A DNA stretch of 64,000 nucleotides from Brevundimonas bacteroides DSM 4726 (GCF_000701445.1 NZ_JNIX01000008.1:124001-188000), one strand, 5' to 3'; shown: positions 18,631-27,322, counted from the first letter of the stretch. The notes: generated by a model from the letters alone, not told the origin. Numbers and translations: made by a program.

Positions 18631-20226
18631 TCAGGCATCCGGGCAGGGCACGGGTCGCTTCACCGGCCCGGTCGGCCTCGACAGTCGGAACAGGTGCAAT
18701 GTCCGCACCGCTCCCGCGCCGGCCGGAAGGGTCACGGTCTGCATCCGTCGCGCCTCGGCCCAGCCGGCGAACCGGCCGGCATCTTCACAGGTCGCGACCG
18801 CCAGCACCGTCTCCGCCTGCGCCACCGTCAGCGGCTGGGTCATCTGAAAATGATCCTGCGGCTGCCCCTCGACCTCCGGCGGCCAGGCCACTACAGCCAG
18901 CCCTGTTTCCCGGAGGGCGTGGGCGAGGTTCGCCACCTCCCCTCGCCGCTCGGCCACGATGACGGTTGCACCCTCAGTGCGCGCGCGAGAGGCGACGGCC
19001 TCGGCCACAGCGGTCCAGCCCATGACCGGCTCATAGGGATCGCCCGGCAGAACCCAGCGGTCCGCCCGCGCGTCTCCGAACAGCAGGAGGGCCTGCACCG
19101 CCCCGCAGAACGCTAGGCCCGCGCCCAGCCAAGCCCGTCCCACGCGACCGGCCAGCACTGTTGGCGCCAGAACGAAGGCCGCCACCAGTCCCGACGCCGC
19201 CCAGTTGGCATTGGCCCCCTGCGCGAAAGCAGCGACGGTGACGACCGTGAAAACCGGCATGCTAAAGGCCAACAGCAGCCTCTGTTCCGCCGTCAGCTTG
19301 CGCCACCCCGCCGCCGCCAGGATCACGGCGGCGAATACCACAGGCCCGGCCAGTCCGAACTGTGCCGAGATGAATTCCAGCCCTTCGGAAATGACCTCGA
19401 CCAGGCTTCGGGCACCCTTCTCCCCTGCCATATTCACCCCCGTGTGCCGGACCGTCGTCAGCGCGTTGTCGAGGTTCCAGATCAGGTTCGGCGCGAATAG
19501 GGCCAGCCCGCCCGACAGTCCGACCCAAAGCGCAGGCCGCCGAAGCACCCGCCGCGTCGCCGGATCGACAACCGCCGCCAGCACAAGGCCGCCGATCCAA
19601 TAGACCATGGCGTACTTCGACAGCAGACCGAACCCCAGCCCGACGGCCAATGCGGCCGCCCAGGCCGCTCCGCCGCCGGCCCTCAGCCGCACCAAGGCCA
19701 GCAAAGCCAGGGCCCAGAACATCAGGAGCGGCGGATCCGTCGACATCACCCGCGCGGAGAAGGCCGCCCCCGGCGCAAGGAGCGCCAGGATCCCCGCCCA
19801 AAGGCCGACGCGTGGCCCGGCCAGTGTTGCCCCGATTCCGAAGACCAGAAGCGGAATCGCCGCCCAGATCAGCACCGATGGCGCACGCACGCACGCCGCG
19901 CCAGTGCCGCAGACGGCCTGCGCCAGGCCGATCAGCCATGCCACCATCGGCGGCTTGGAGTAGTAGCCCCATGCGGGATTCTGGGCCCAAGCCCAATACT
20001 GCGCTTCATCGGCGTGAAGTTCGGTGACCGAGACCTGAAGCCCGGTCAGCCGGATCGCTGTCAGGGCGGCGACCGCCCCGATCAGGAGCAACAGGCTCAG
20101 ATCGCGGCGGCGACAGGGCTCGGGCGACGGTTCAGGCGGCGCAGCCTGCGTGAGCGGCGAGCCGCGACGGGGCAATGGAGCATGAGCCGGTGCAGCAGGC
20201 ACAGAACGAGGGCTGTGATGGCCCAT
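18631..20226 (-). CDS. ArnT/PMT-like membrane glycosyltransferase (GT39/83 type)
   Basis: The C-terminal part through 18631 and the membrane core are unambiguous. The catalytic loop after helix 1 contains ELHADEAQYWAWAQNP and YYSKPPMVAWL, the acidic and KPP motifs of ArnT/RgtA-type enzymes that move a sugar from undecaprenyl or dodecaprenyl phosphate to lipid A. Eleven or so membrane segments follow. The start is uncertain: ATG 20226 (531 residues) or TTG 20175; both overlap the upstream PAP2 gene. The pairing with a PAP2 phosphatase suggests replacement of lipid A phosphates by a uronic acid, as known in Rhizobium and Caulobacter lipid A. That role is inferred. Confidence 0.8.
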   Translation of the reverse strand: MGHHSPRSVPAAPAHAPLPRRGSPLTQAAPPEPSPEPCRRRDLSLLLLIGAVAALTAIRLTGLQVSVTELHADEAQYWAWAQNPAWGYYSKPPMVAWLIGLAQAVCGTGAACVRAPSVLIWAAIPLLVFGIGATLAGPRVGLWAGILALLAPGAAFSARVMSTDPPLLMFWALALLALVRLRAGGGAAWAAALAVGLGFGLLSKYAMVYWIGGLVLAAVVDPATRRVLRRPALWVGLSGGLALFAPNLIWNLDNALTTVRHTGVNMAGEKGARSLVEVISEGLEFISAQFGLAGPVVFAAVILAAAGWRKLTAEQRLLLAFSMPVFTVVTVAAFAQGANANWAASGLVAAFVLAPTVLAGRVGRAWLGAGLAFCGAVQALLLFGDARADRWVLPGDPYEPVMGWTAVAEAVASRARTEGATVIVAERRGEVANLAHALRETGLAVVAWPPEVEGQPQDHFQMTQPLTVAQAETVLAVATCEDAGRFAGWAEARRMQTVTLPAGAGAVRTLHLFRLSRPTGPVKRPVPCPDA

Positions 20227-20930
20227 GACAGGACAATGTCCGACAGGAAATGACCGCCGAACAGCAGGCGGTTGAGCGAGAGTGCGGCGGCGTAGGCGAA
20301 GGCTATGGGGATGACGGTCGCACGCCACGTTTGCGGGGTCATGACAACGGCGACCGCAGCCAGCCAGGCGGCCGAGGACGCCTCGCCGGAGACGAAGGAG
20401 CAGTTGGACAGGCACTGGTCCGTCACCGTCCAGGCACCGGTGAATTGAGCTTCTCCGCCGAAGGTCTCGATCTGGACCGGTCGAGCCCGGCCCCACAGCG
20501 ACTTGAACAGGCCGTTGACCACCACGCCGGACGCCAGGGCGAGACCGCAGATCAAAAAGAGGGCGCGCCGGGCCTCGCGCCATCCGGTCCACCACCCACG
20601 AATGGCAATGACGATGAGGGCCAGCAGCGTCAGCCCCATGACCCAACTGGACGACTTCCGGAGCGCCTTTAGCGCCGGATCGGAGGCGGCCGCGAACCCG
20701 GCGACCGGATCATAGACCAGGGCGCTGACGGCCAGATCAACGCCCGGCAGCAGCACGAAATAGGCCGACAGCAGCAGGGTCGCTGCCAGTGCAATCGGCA
20801 CCGGGGACGCCGCCTCGACGCCAGCCGCCAGGGACAGATGGAGCCGTTGTGCGCCCCTGCGCAGGCCTCGCCGGAGACCGGCGGCCCATGCGCCCGATGC
20901 CCCGGCGGGCAGCGTCTGAACGTCCGTCAT
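20097..20930 (-). CDS. PAP2-type membrane phosphatase (LpxE/LpxF-like)
   Basis: From ATG 20930 the 277-residue protein has six hydrophobic segments and the three PAP2 motifs. Motif 1 is KSLWGRARP (KxxxxxxRP), motif 2 is CSFVSGEAS in place of the usual PSGH, and motif 3 is NRLLFGGHFLSDI (RxxxxxHxxxD). The Glu instead of His in motif 2 is notable, though the nucleophilic His of motif 3 is intact. Active-site position is periplasmic. Its 3' end overlaps the ArnT-like gene, so the two are probably coupled and act on the same lipid, most likely lipid A or a polyprenyl phosphate. Confidence 0.8.
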   Translation of the reverse strand: MTDVQTLPAGASGAWAAGLRRGLRRGAQRLHLSLAAGVEAASPVPIALAATLLLSAYFVLLPGVDLAVSALVYDPVAGFAAASDPALKALRKSSSWVMGLTLLALIVIAIRGWWTGWREARRALFLICGLALASGVVVNGLFKSLWGRARPVQIETFGGEAQFTGAWTVTDQCLSNCSFVSGEASSAAWLAAVAVVMTPQTWRATVIPIAFAYAAALSLNRLLFGGHFLSDIVLSWAITALVLCLLHRLMLHCPVAARRSRRLRRLNRRPSPVAAAI

Positions 20931-21287
20931 CGATTCCCCCAAACCGATCGTCGCCTGGGGCTGGCGGTTGCCTGACTCGTGCGGCGCCCCCGTCACGGAA
21001 ACATGGGTATCTCGCGTCGATTTGGCGCCGTTTAGGTTTCGACTCGTCCTGAATCGGACGACCACCGCCTTGGTCGCCTGATAAGGGGCGTTCCGGTTTT
21101 CGAAACGTCTCTTGTGATTCATCGGTCTGGTCGTCGCGCTGGCTCAGGTGAGACGGACTGATGGAAAGCTTGGCGGTGCAGAGCCAACGCGATTGCACCA
21201 AAGGTCGCCCGCACTGCACGAACGGCTCGTCCTCTTCGGCCGGGCTAGCAGTCAGGACATCAACGGCGCGGCCAGTTGCACGAATGG
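20931..21287. other. 357-base intergenic stretch without a gene
   Basis: This gap lies upstream of the PAP2 gene and downstream of the LytTR gene, both on the minus strand. It must hold the PAP2 promoter, reading leftward. I see a GAATC (CcrM-type GANTC) site near 21051, and two similar segments TTGCACCAAAGG and TTGCACGAATGG near 21194 and 21276. No convincing small gene, RNA or terminator was found. Confidence 0.5.
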
Positions 21288-22103
21288 TCAGGCACGAACC
21301 GGCGCGCCCTCTCCAATCAAGGTCGCCGCCACCTCACCCCGCCGGCTTCGCGCCACCGGCAGGACCACTCCATTTACGAGCCGCACGTGCGTGCGACCGC
21401 CCTCACGCGACAGCTCTTCGACGAAGCTTGGATCGACCCAGTGGGATCGGTGGATGCGCAGGCCCGCGTCAGGCCCGAGCTGCTCGAGCGCCTCTCCGAA
21501 GCCCTGCAGGATCAAGCTATCACCGAGCGTCGTATAGACCCGCAGATAGTGCAACTCGGCACTCAACGCGATGAGCTCACCCCGCCGACCCAGCGGGAGC
21601 CGCCGCAGGAAGTCAGGCTCCGCCCGGCCGTGCGTCAACACCGGGCTTGGGTGAGCCTCCCGTTGGGGCAGCCTCACGAACCGCACGGCGTTCAGTCCCA
21701 GCCAGACCAAGGTCGCCGGCGGTGCCAGGTTCAGCCACTCCTCGGCCAGCTCCTGCCAGCTCCAGCCGTCGCCGACGGCAAGATCTACGGGCTCCACCAT
21801 CAGGCGATCCATTCCCAGCGCTAGCGGAGCAAGCAGCGCCGACGCGGCTATCCCTGCCGCCATGATCGCGACCCAAGGATTCGCACTCGGCGCAATATGA
21901 CGTGAGATCAGGATCTGGGACCCCTGGGCGAGCGCCAGAAAGGCCAGTACATGCACGCCCCAAAAGCCGATCAGGGAAAGCAAGCTCAGCCCATACGTCG
22001 GCGACGGCTCCAGAAACACGAAAAGGGCAGTCAGACCCGCCCCGGCCGCCCCCAGAAAGCCGAGCCAGGTACGCGTGGGGTCAAGCCGCTCAAGCAAAGT
22101 CAT
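21288..22103 (-). CDS. Membrane-anchored LytTR-type transcription regulator
   Basis: From ATG 22103 the 271-residue protein has four hydrophobic segments in its first half (for example FLGAAGAGLTALFVFLEP and PWVAIMAAGIAASALLAPLA). A LytTR DNA-binding domain makes up the last 100 residues: LIALSAELHYLRVYTTLGDS, then LRIHRSHWVDPSFVEEL and VRLVNGVVLPVARSRR. The Arg-His-Arg-Ser-H/yW motif is the typical LytTR core. There is no receiver domain, so it probably senses a membrane or small-molecule signal directly or through a partner. No target is obvious nearby. Confidence 0.85.
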   Translation of the reverse strand: MTLLERLDPTRTWLGFLGAAGAGLTALFVFLEPSPTYGLSLLSLIGFWGVHVLAFLALAQGSQILISRHIAPSANPWVAIMAAGIAASALLAPLALGMDRLMVEPVDLAVGDGWSWQELAEEWLNLAPPATLVWLGLNAVRFVRLPQREAHPSPVLTHGRAEPDFLRRLPLGRRGELIALSAELHYLRVYTTLGDSLILQGFGEALEQLGPDAGLRIHRSHWVDPSFVEELSREGGRTHVRLVNGVVLPVARSRRGEVAATLIGEGAPVRA

Positions 22104-22252
22104 GGGCGAGAGATAGCACCGCTCCGGCCCAAGCAAAGCCGCAGCTGAGCCGCGACCGACTGACACGTCGAACCCGGCCGGTTGACCATTCCACGTGCCG
22201 GTTTCGTCACCGGTCTGCTAGAGCGTAGAGAACCGTCCCCGAGACCAATCCC

Positions 22253-23116
22253 ATGCCCGAGCTTCCTGAGGTCGAGACGGTCCGGCGCGGCCTGGAGCCC
22301 GTGCTTGCGGGCGCGCGCCTGATCCGCGTGCGCCAGAACCGGCCCGACCTACGCTTTCCCTTCCCCGATCGCTTCCCCGACCGGCTGGAGGGCGCGACCG
22401 TGCTCGCGGTCCAGCGCCGCGCCAAATACCTGCTGGTGCCCCTCTCGACCGGCGAGACCTGGGTGACGCATCTCGGCATGACCGGCCGCTTCACGCTCGA
22501 CGGCGAACAGCTGGGCGAGTTCGAGGAGGCCGCGCCTGTCGCCGCCAAGCACGAGCACATGAGCCTGTGCGCGGTCCGCAATGGCCGCCAGACCCGCATC
22601 GGCTTCGCCGACGCCCGACGGTTCGGTTTCATGGGCCTGATCGCGTCTGACGCGGTGGAAACCCATCCTTGGTTCGCCGCCATCGGGCCCGAGCCGCTGG
22701 GCAACGCCTTCTCAGCCGCCCATCTGGCCGAGGCCTTTAAGGGCAAGGCCCAGAACATCAAGGTCAGCCTGCTCGACCAGCGCATCGTCGCGGGTCTGGG
22801 CAACATCTACGTCTGCGAGGCCCTGTGGCGGGCGAAGATCTCCCCCACCCTGCCCGCAGGCCGCGTCTCGCGTCCGCGTCTGGAGGCCCTGACCCTCGCC
22901 ATCCGCGACGTCCTGACCGAGGCCATCGCGGCGGGCGGCTCGACGCTGCGCGACTTCGCCAATGCCGACGGCGGCCAAGGCTATTTCCAGCACGCCTTCG
23001 ACGTCTATGGCCGCGAGGCCGAGGTCTGCCGCCGTGACCCCGCCCACCCCGTCATCCGTCGCGTCGTCCAGGGCGGACGCTCGACGTTCTACTGTCCTGT
23101 GTGCCAGCGGCGATGA
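22253..23116 (+). CDS. mutM: Formamidopyrimidine-DNA glycosylase MutM/Fpg
   Basis: The 287-residue enzyme starts MPELPEVETV, giving the catalytic Pro and Glu after Met removal. Lys in QRRAKYLLV, the helix-two-turn-helix (GLGNIYVCEALWRA), and the C-terminal zinc finger follow. It excises 8-oxoguanine and other oxidised purines with AP-lyase activity. The zinc finger is odd: the last pair CPVC is normal, but the first is CRRDPAHP, so the usual second cysteine is Asp and a His four residues later may substitute. Its stop overlaps the next start (ATGA), and a third gene is coupled the same way. Confidence 0.95.
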   Translation: MPELPEVETVRRGLEPVLAGARLIRVRQNRPDLRFPFPDRFPDRLEGATVLAVQRRAKYLLVPLSTGETWVTHLGMTGRFTLDGEQLGEFEEAAPVAAKHEHMSLCAVRNGRQTRIGFADARRFGFMGLIASDAVETHPWFAAIGPEPLGNAFSAAHLAEAFKGKAQNIKVSLLDQRIVAGLGNIYVCEALWRAKISPTLPAGRVSRPRLEALTLAIRDVLTEAIAAGGSTLRDFANADGGQGYFQHAFDVYGREAEVCRRDPAHPVIRRVVQGGRSTFYCPVCQRR

Positions 23117-23658
23117 GCGAGCACCGCATCATCCTGTTTCGCGGCATGAACACCGGCGGCGTTCGGGCCCCGGTCGCCGAGCAACGCGCGATGGCCGAGG
23201 CCATGGGGCTGGAGAACCCCCGCACTTTGCTGGCCAGCGGCAATCTGGTGGTCGAGAGCGACCGAGACCCGGCCGTGCTGGAAGCCGATGTCGAGGCCGC
23301 CATGCAGGACCACTTCGGCCTGAAGATCGCGGCCATGGTTCGGACCGGTCGCCAGTGGAGCGAACTGATCTCCGCCAACCCCTGTCCAGACGAAGCGCGA
23401 GCCGATCCGTCGCGCCTGCAGGTCATGGTCATGAAGGACGGTGTGAGAGCCGAGGGCGTCGAGGCGGTCCGCGCATTCGCCGTCGGCGCGGAGCGCCTGA
23501 TCGAGACGCCCCACGCTCTGTGGCTCTGGCACCCCGATGGCATCGGCCAGTCGAAGATGGCGGAGAAGGCGACGCAGGTCCGGCTGCTCGGCATGGGCAC
23601 GGCGCGCAACTGGAATACGGTGATGAAGCTGGCGGACATGGTCGGGGTGGGCCGATGA
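23113..23658 (+). CDS. DUF1697-family protein
   Basis: The 181-residue protein fits DUF1697: the start HRIILFRGMNTGG, NPRTLLASGNLVVES (the SGN element), and a C-terminal KMAEKATQVRLLGMGTARNWNTV with the conserved TxRNWnT signature. The family is common and its function is unknown; the fold suggests nucleotide or small-ligand binding. The ATG overlaps the mutM stop, and its own stop overlaps the next start, so the three genes form one coupled unit, which might hint at a role in oxidative-damage handling (inference). Confidence 0.85.
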   Translation: MSEHRIILFRGMNTGGVRAPVAEQRAMAEAMGLENPRTLLASGNLVVESDRDPAVLEADVEAAMQDHFGLKIAAMVRTGRQWSELISANPCPDEARADPSRLQVMVMKDGVRAEGVEAVRAFAVGAERLIETPHALWLWHPDGIGQSKMAEKATQVRLLGMGTARNWNTVMKLADMVGVGR

Positions 23659-24098
23659 GACGAACCCATCTGTGGATCAGCCTGCTGGTCGGTGCCGGCG
23701 TCTGGGGGGCCTACTTTCTGCATTTTATCCAGGCCGTCCGGGCCGACGACCTGTCCGGCCTGATCTGGTGGTTCCTGGCGGCGCTGATCGTCGCGGTCGG
23801 GCTCGAGGCCGCAGCGACGGGTGTCGTCGCGCGCCTGTTTCGACTGCGCGCCACGGCTCTGGACGACGGACCCAGTCTGAATGCCGCCCTGAAGGCCGGG
23901 CACGTGGCCCTGATGCTGGTGGTCGTTCTGTTGCTGGGGCTGTCGCTCATTCTGGCTTTGGCGTCCCGCTTCGGGTGGAGTCTGGACCTGTCGACCGCGC
24001 GCATGCAGGCGATCGCCGCCCATGTGCTGCTGGGCATGGTGGTCGTGGCCGAACTGGTGCGCGCCGCCTTCACCCTGGCGCTTCTGCCGCGACGGTGA
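23655..24098 (+). CDS. Four-helix integral membrane protein of unknown function
   Basis: The 147-residue product has four clear membrane helices: WISLLVGAGVWGAYFLHF, LIWWFLAALIVAVGLEAAA, ALMLVVVLLLGLSLILALA, and AAHVLLGMVVVAELVRAAF. The connecting loops are short. No family was recognised. ATG 23655 overlaps the stop of the DUF1697 gene, which makes it the third member of the mutM unit. Confidence 0.75.
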   Translation: MRRTHLWISLLVGAGVWGAYFLHFIQAVRADDLSGLIWWFLAALIVAVGLEAAATGVVARLFRLRATALDDGPSLNAALKAGHVALMLVVVLLLGLSLILALASRFGWSLDLSTARMQAIAAHVLLGMVVVAELVRAAFTLALLPRR

Positions 24099-24151
24099 CT
24101 TGGCCAAAACGGTCGGGCGCGGATAGACAGGCGGGCGAACAGGAGGCCCCA

Positions 24152-24940
24152 ATGTCCGACACCTACGCCAATCTGCTGATCGAGCGGCACGCCGACGGCT
24201 ATGCGGTCGTCACCCTGAACCGGCCTGAGGCGCTGAACGCCCTGAACTCGGCTCTGTTCGCCGATCTGGCGGCCTTCCTGGACGCGGTGGAGCACGACGA
24301 CAGCGTGCGCTGCCTGATCCTGACCGGTTCGGGCGACAAGGCCTTCGCGGCCGGCGCCGACATCAAGGAGATGGCCGACCAGACCTATGCCCAGATGTAT
24401 GCGGGCAACTTCTTCGCCCTCGGCCACGACCGGATCACACGCTTCCGCAAACCCATTATTGCGGCCGTCAACGGCTTCGCTCTGGGCGGAGGCTGCGAGC
24501 TGGCCATGCTGTGCGACTTCATCGTGGCCAGTGAGAAGGCCAAGTTCGGCCAGCCGGAGATCAACCTGGGCGTCGCGCCCGGCATCGGCGGCTCCCAGCG
24601 TCTGACCCGTCTGGTAGGCAAGTCCAAGGCCATGGACATGGTCCTGACCGCCCGCATGATGGACGCGGCTGAAGCCGAGCGCGCGGGCCTGGCGTCGCGC
24701 GTCTTCCCCCATGATCAGCTGCTGGATGAAACCCGCAAGATCGCGGCCAGGATCGCCGCCCAGAGCCCGCTGGCCGTCATGGCCAACAAGGAGATGGTCA
24801 ACGCCGCGCTCGAGACCACCCTGACCCAAGGCGTCCAGTTCGAGCGCCGTCTGTTCCACAGCCTGTTCGCCTTCGAGGACCAGAAGGAGGGCATGGCCGC
24901 CTTCGTCGAGAAGCGGAAGCCGGAGTTCAAGGGGCGCTAG
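24152..24940 (+). CDS. Enoyl-CoA hydratase (crotonase family)
   Basis: The 262-residue protein begins 6 bases after a strong AGGAGG. It contains the crotonase core: oxyanion-hole segments AFAAGADIKEM and NGFALGGGCELAML, and the two catalytic glutamates in GGGCEL and QPEINLGVAPG. This is the full FadB-type/EchA pattern with both catalytic Glu, so it should hydrate short to medium trans-2-enoyl-CoAs in fatty-acid beta-oxidation. It stands alone, between the mutM unit and rpsT. Confidence 0.93.
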   Translation: MSDTYANLLIERHADGYAVVTLNRPEALNALNSALFADLAAFLDAVEHDDSVRCLILTGSGDKAFAAGADIKEMADQTYAQMYAGNFFALGHDRITRFRKPIIAAVNGFALGGGCELAMLCDFIVASEKAKFGQPEINLGVAPGIGGSQRLTRLVGKSKAMDMVLTARMMDAAEAERAGLASRVFPHDQLLDETRKIAARIAAQSPLAVMANKEMVNAALETTLTQGVQFERRLFHSLFAFEDQKEGMAAFVEKRKPEFKGR

Positions 24941-24948
24941 AGTCCGCG

Positions 24949-24977
24949 TTGACCCTTCCCGCCCCTTCCGCTATACG
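24949..24977 (+). promoter_or_regulatory. Promoter of rpsT
   Basis: TTGACC (24949-24954) and TATACG (24972-24977) with a 17-base spacer. The same -35 plus CTATACG arrangement occurs ahead of rpmB, so both ribosomal genes share a near-consensus housekeeping promoter. Confidence 0.65.
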
Positions 24978-25048
24978 CCGCGCCTCTTGAAGTTTCCCCA
25001 CGCCGTGGACGGGGTGTCCGCGGCGTTTGCCTTGATAGGTTCTGACGA

Positions 25049-25318
25049 ATGGCCAACAACCCCGGCGCCAAGAAAGCGATCCGCAAGATCGCTGCGCGGA
25101 CCGAAGTGAACAAGTCGCGCCGCACGCGCGTGCGCACCTTCTTGAAGAAGTTCCAGGAAGCCGTCGCCGGCGGCGACGCCGAGGCCGCCAAGGGGGCCTT
25201 CGTCACCGCTCAGTCGGAGCTGATGCGCGCCGTGACGAAGGGCGTGGTCCACAAGAACACCGGCTCGCGCAAGGTGTCCCGCCTGGCGGCGCAGCTGAAG
25301 AAAATGTCGGCCGCCTGA
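25049..25318 (+). CDS. rpsT: 30S ribosomal protein S20
   Basis: The 89-residue basic protein starts [15 protein letters not shown] and ends [15 protein letters not shown], both typical of S20. It is a helical bundle bound to 16S rRNA in the small subunit. A near-consensus promoter lies about 70 bases upstream and a terminator downstream. The order rpsT then dnaA is common in alphaproteobacteria. Confidence 0.97.
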   Translation: MANNPGAKKAIRKIAARTEVNKSRRTRVRTFLKKFQEAVAGGDAEAAKGAFVTAQSELMRAVTKGVVHKNTGSRKVSRLAAQLKKMSAA

Positions 25319-25374
25319 CTAGGTAGATTTGCGGACTGTCACTGGTCCGTCACGCCAAAACCGAACGATTTCAA

Positions 25375-25406
25375 CGGCGAGTAGGCTCAAGCTTACTCGC
25401 CGTTTC
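25375..25406 (+). terminator. Rho-independent terminator after rpsT
   Basis: CGGCGAGTA (25375-25383) pairs perfectly with TACTCGCCG (25394-25402), followed by TTTCG. The T-run is short but the stem is strong. Confidence 0.7.
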
Positions 25407-25412
25407 GCCGTG

Positions 25413-25779
25413 TGCGGATAAGTGATCACAGGGGAATCGGCGCTCGCCGAACGCGCGAAACCCGCATTTTCCCAAGCGGGATTTGCACTTGGCCCTGTCA
25501 ACGAATTTAGTTGCCATTCGGTCAACGAATCAGCGTTGACCCCCACGCCGCCGGGCGTAAGTTTTCCCTCCTAACGCACTTCCATCCCTTCACGGATGAA
25601 GACGGAGCGAGGCCCCGCCTTGCCCCGGCGGGAGAAGTCTGTTCGCCAGGTCGGCCCCACCTTCGAAGCTCCCGCTTCGAGGGACAGGAGAAGCCGTCCC
25701 TCGATCAGACCCCGGCGAAGGGCCTGAGACCGTCACGGTTCCGGGCGTCGATGACTTTTTTGAGGCGGGCGAGAAGATC
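25413..25779 (+). promoter_or_regulatory. dnaA upstream control region and long leader
   Basis: No gene fills the 461 bases between rpsT and dnaA. After the rpsT terminator it holds a DnaA-box-like TGCGGATAA (25413-25421, complement TTATCCGCA), two GANTC methylation sites (GAATC at 25434-25438 and 25527-25531), and a promoter-like TTGAC (25536-25540) with TAAGTT (25558-25563). Caulobacter dnaA is controlled by CcrM methylation and by a long structured leader; the same layout here implies a leader of about 210 bases. Confidence 0.5.
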
Positions 25780-27222
25780 ATGGGGGGACTGGCGGTGGCG
25801 TCGACGGGCAGTGGCACGACGGATCCGGATCGCATCTGGACGGAGGCGGCGACCCGCCTCCGCGCCGAGATCGGCGAAGGCCCGTTCAGCTCCTATATCG
25901 CGCCGTCGGCTGTCCGCGCCGACGGCGCGGGTCAGCTCATCCTCGTCACCCCCACCGGCTACGCCCGCGACTGGGTCCGCAAGAACGCTCTGCGCCGTCT
26001 CAACGAGCTGTGGTTGGGTCTGGACGGCCTGTCGCGCCGGCTCGAGGTCCGCTGCCGCGCCGAGGTGCCGGCGGTGACGCCGGCGTCCGCCGTCGCTCTC
26101 CAGGCGCTGTCATCGGCAGGCGCCGAGACGCCGGTGGCGCCGACCGTCGCCCCTGTCGCCGATGGTCCCCGCGCCGTGCGCGCGGCGGGCCTGCAGGAGC
26201 GTCTGACCTTCGACAGCTTCGTGGAAGGCCAGGGCAACGCTTTCGCCTTGGCCATCGCCCGCCAGACGGCCAGCTGGGCCGAGGGCCACTTCAACCCGAT
26301 CTTCTTCTGCGGCCCCTATGGCTACGGCAAGACCCACCTGCTGAACGCCATCGCCTGGGAAGCCCAGCGCCTGAAGCCCGACGCCAAGGTCGTCTACCTG
26401 ACTGCGGAGCGCTTCCTGTCGACCTTCGTCAAGGCCATGCAGGATCGCTCGACCGCCGCTTTCAAGGAAAGCCTGCGGACGGCCGACATGCTGCTGCTGG
26501 ACGATGTCCAGTTCGTCGGCGGCAAGGCCTCGACCCAGGAAGAGCTGCTGTCGACGCTGACCGCGCTCATCGAGGACGGCAAGCGCATCGTCCTGTCGGC
26601 CGACCGTCCGCCGATGGCCCTGACCGAGGTCGAGCCGCGGCTGCGCAGCCACCTCGCCGCCGGCCTGACCTGCCCGGTCGAGCCCGCCGATCGTGCGCTG
26701 AAGATCGCGGTGGCCCAGAACCGCATCGCCGCCTTCGCCCGCATGGGCCTGGTGTCGGGCGAGGCCCCGCGTGAGGTGCTGGAACAGCTGGTCGACCGCA
26801 CGCCGGGCTCGGTCCGCGAGCTGGAAGGCGCTATCAATACGCTCGCTGCGTCGGTCGGTCCGCGCCTGTCCAGCCTCGGCGCCGACGAGGCGGTGGCCCT
26901 GCTGGGCTCGGCTCTGCGTGGCGGCCCCGAGCGTCGCATCACCGTCGACGAGATCCAGAAGACGGTGGCCGAGCACTTCTCCATGAAGCAGGCCGACCTT
27001 CTCTCCGAGCGTCGCACCCGGGCCGTCGCCCGCCCCCGCCAGATCGCCATGTATCTGTGCAAGCAGCACACGACCCGGTCCTACCCCGACATCGGCCGAC
27101 GCTTCGGCGGACGCGACCACACGACGGTGCTGCATGGCGTGCGCAAGATCGAGGAGCTTCTGGCCACCGATGACCAGATCGCCCGCGACGTCGAGGCGCT
27201 GACGCGCAAGCTCCGGGGCTGA
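25780..27222 (+). CDS. dnaA: Chromosomal replication initiator DnaA
   Basis: The 480-residue protein has all four domains: N-terminal interaction domain (residues 10-90), Pro/Ala-rich linker, AAA+ core with Walker A GPYGYGKTHLLNAI and Walker B LLLDDVQFVGGK, and the C-terminal DnaA-box-binding helix-turn-helix, which includes RPRQIAMYLCKQHTTRSYP and GRDHTTVLHGVRKIEEL. It unwinds the origin and also regulates transcription in Caulobacterales. The Walker A region GPYGYGKT carries Tyr where many homologues have Ala, Ser or Val. ATG 25780 is the first usable start; the ribosome site is weak (GAGAAGA), in keeping with leader-based control. Confidence 0.96.
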   Translation: MGGLAVASTGSGTTDPDRIWTEAATRLRAEIGEGPFSSYIAPSAVRADGAGQLILVTPTGYARDWVRKNALRRLNELWLGLDGLSRRLEVRCRAEVPAVTPASAVALQALSSAGAETPVAPTVAPVADGPRAVRAAGLQERLTFDSFVEGQGNAFALAIARQTASWAEGHFNPIFFCGPYGYGKTHLLNAIAWEAQRLKPDAKVVYLTAERFLSTFVKAMQDRSTAAFKESLRTADMLLLDDVQFVGGKASTQEELLSTLTALIEDGKRIVLSADRPPMALTEVEPRLRSHLAAGLTCPVEPADRALKIAVAQNRIAAFARMGLVSGEAPREVLEQLVDRTPGSVRELEGAINTLAASVGPRLSSLGADEAVALLGSALRGGPERRITVDEIQKTVAEHFSMKQADLLSERRTRAVARPRQIAMYLCKQHTTRSYPDIGRRFGGRDHTTVLHGVRKIEELLATDDQIARDVEALTRKLRG

Positions 27223-27227
27223 TCGGA

Positions 27228-27248
27228 CGGCGGGGCGTTGCCCCGCCG
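27228..27248 (+). other. Perfect 9-bp hairpin between dnaA and dnaN
   Basis: CGGCGGGGC (27228-27236) and GCCCCGCCG (27240-27248) enclose a GTT triloop just after the dnaA stop. There is no T-run, so it may be a weak terminator or RNA-processing or stability element. Confidence 0.45.
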
Positions 27249-27322
27249 CGCCAATCCGCTAGTGTCGGAAGTCCTTACCCGCGACCCTGTCTGAGTCGCC
27301 GCCGGACGCCCAAGAAGACCCC

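Noticed and set aside
16475..18847. A 790-codon open frame on the plus strand opposite the OPT transporter
   Set aside because: Low-complexity Arg/Asp/His/Gln composition and no fold; the minus strand gives a typical polytopic transporter.
25413..25779. The chromosomal origin beside dnaA
   Set aside because: Only one DnaA-box-like site is seen and no AT-rich unwinding element with clustered boxes; in Caulobacter the origin is not at dnaA.
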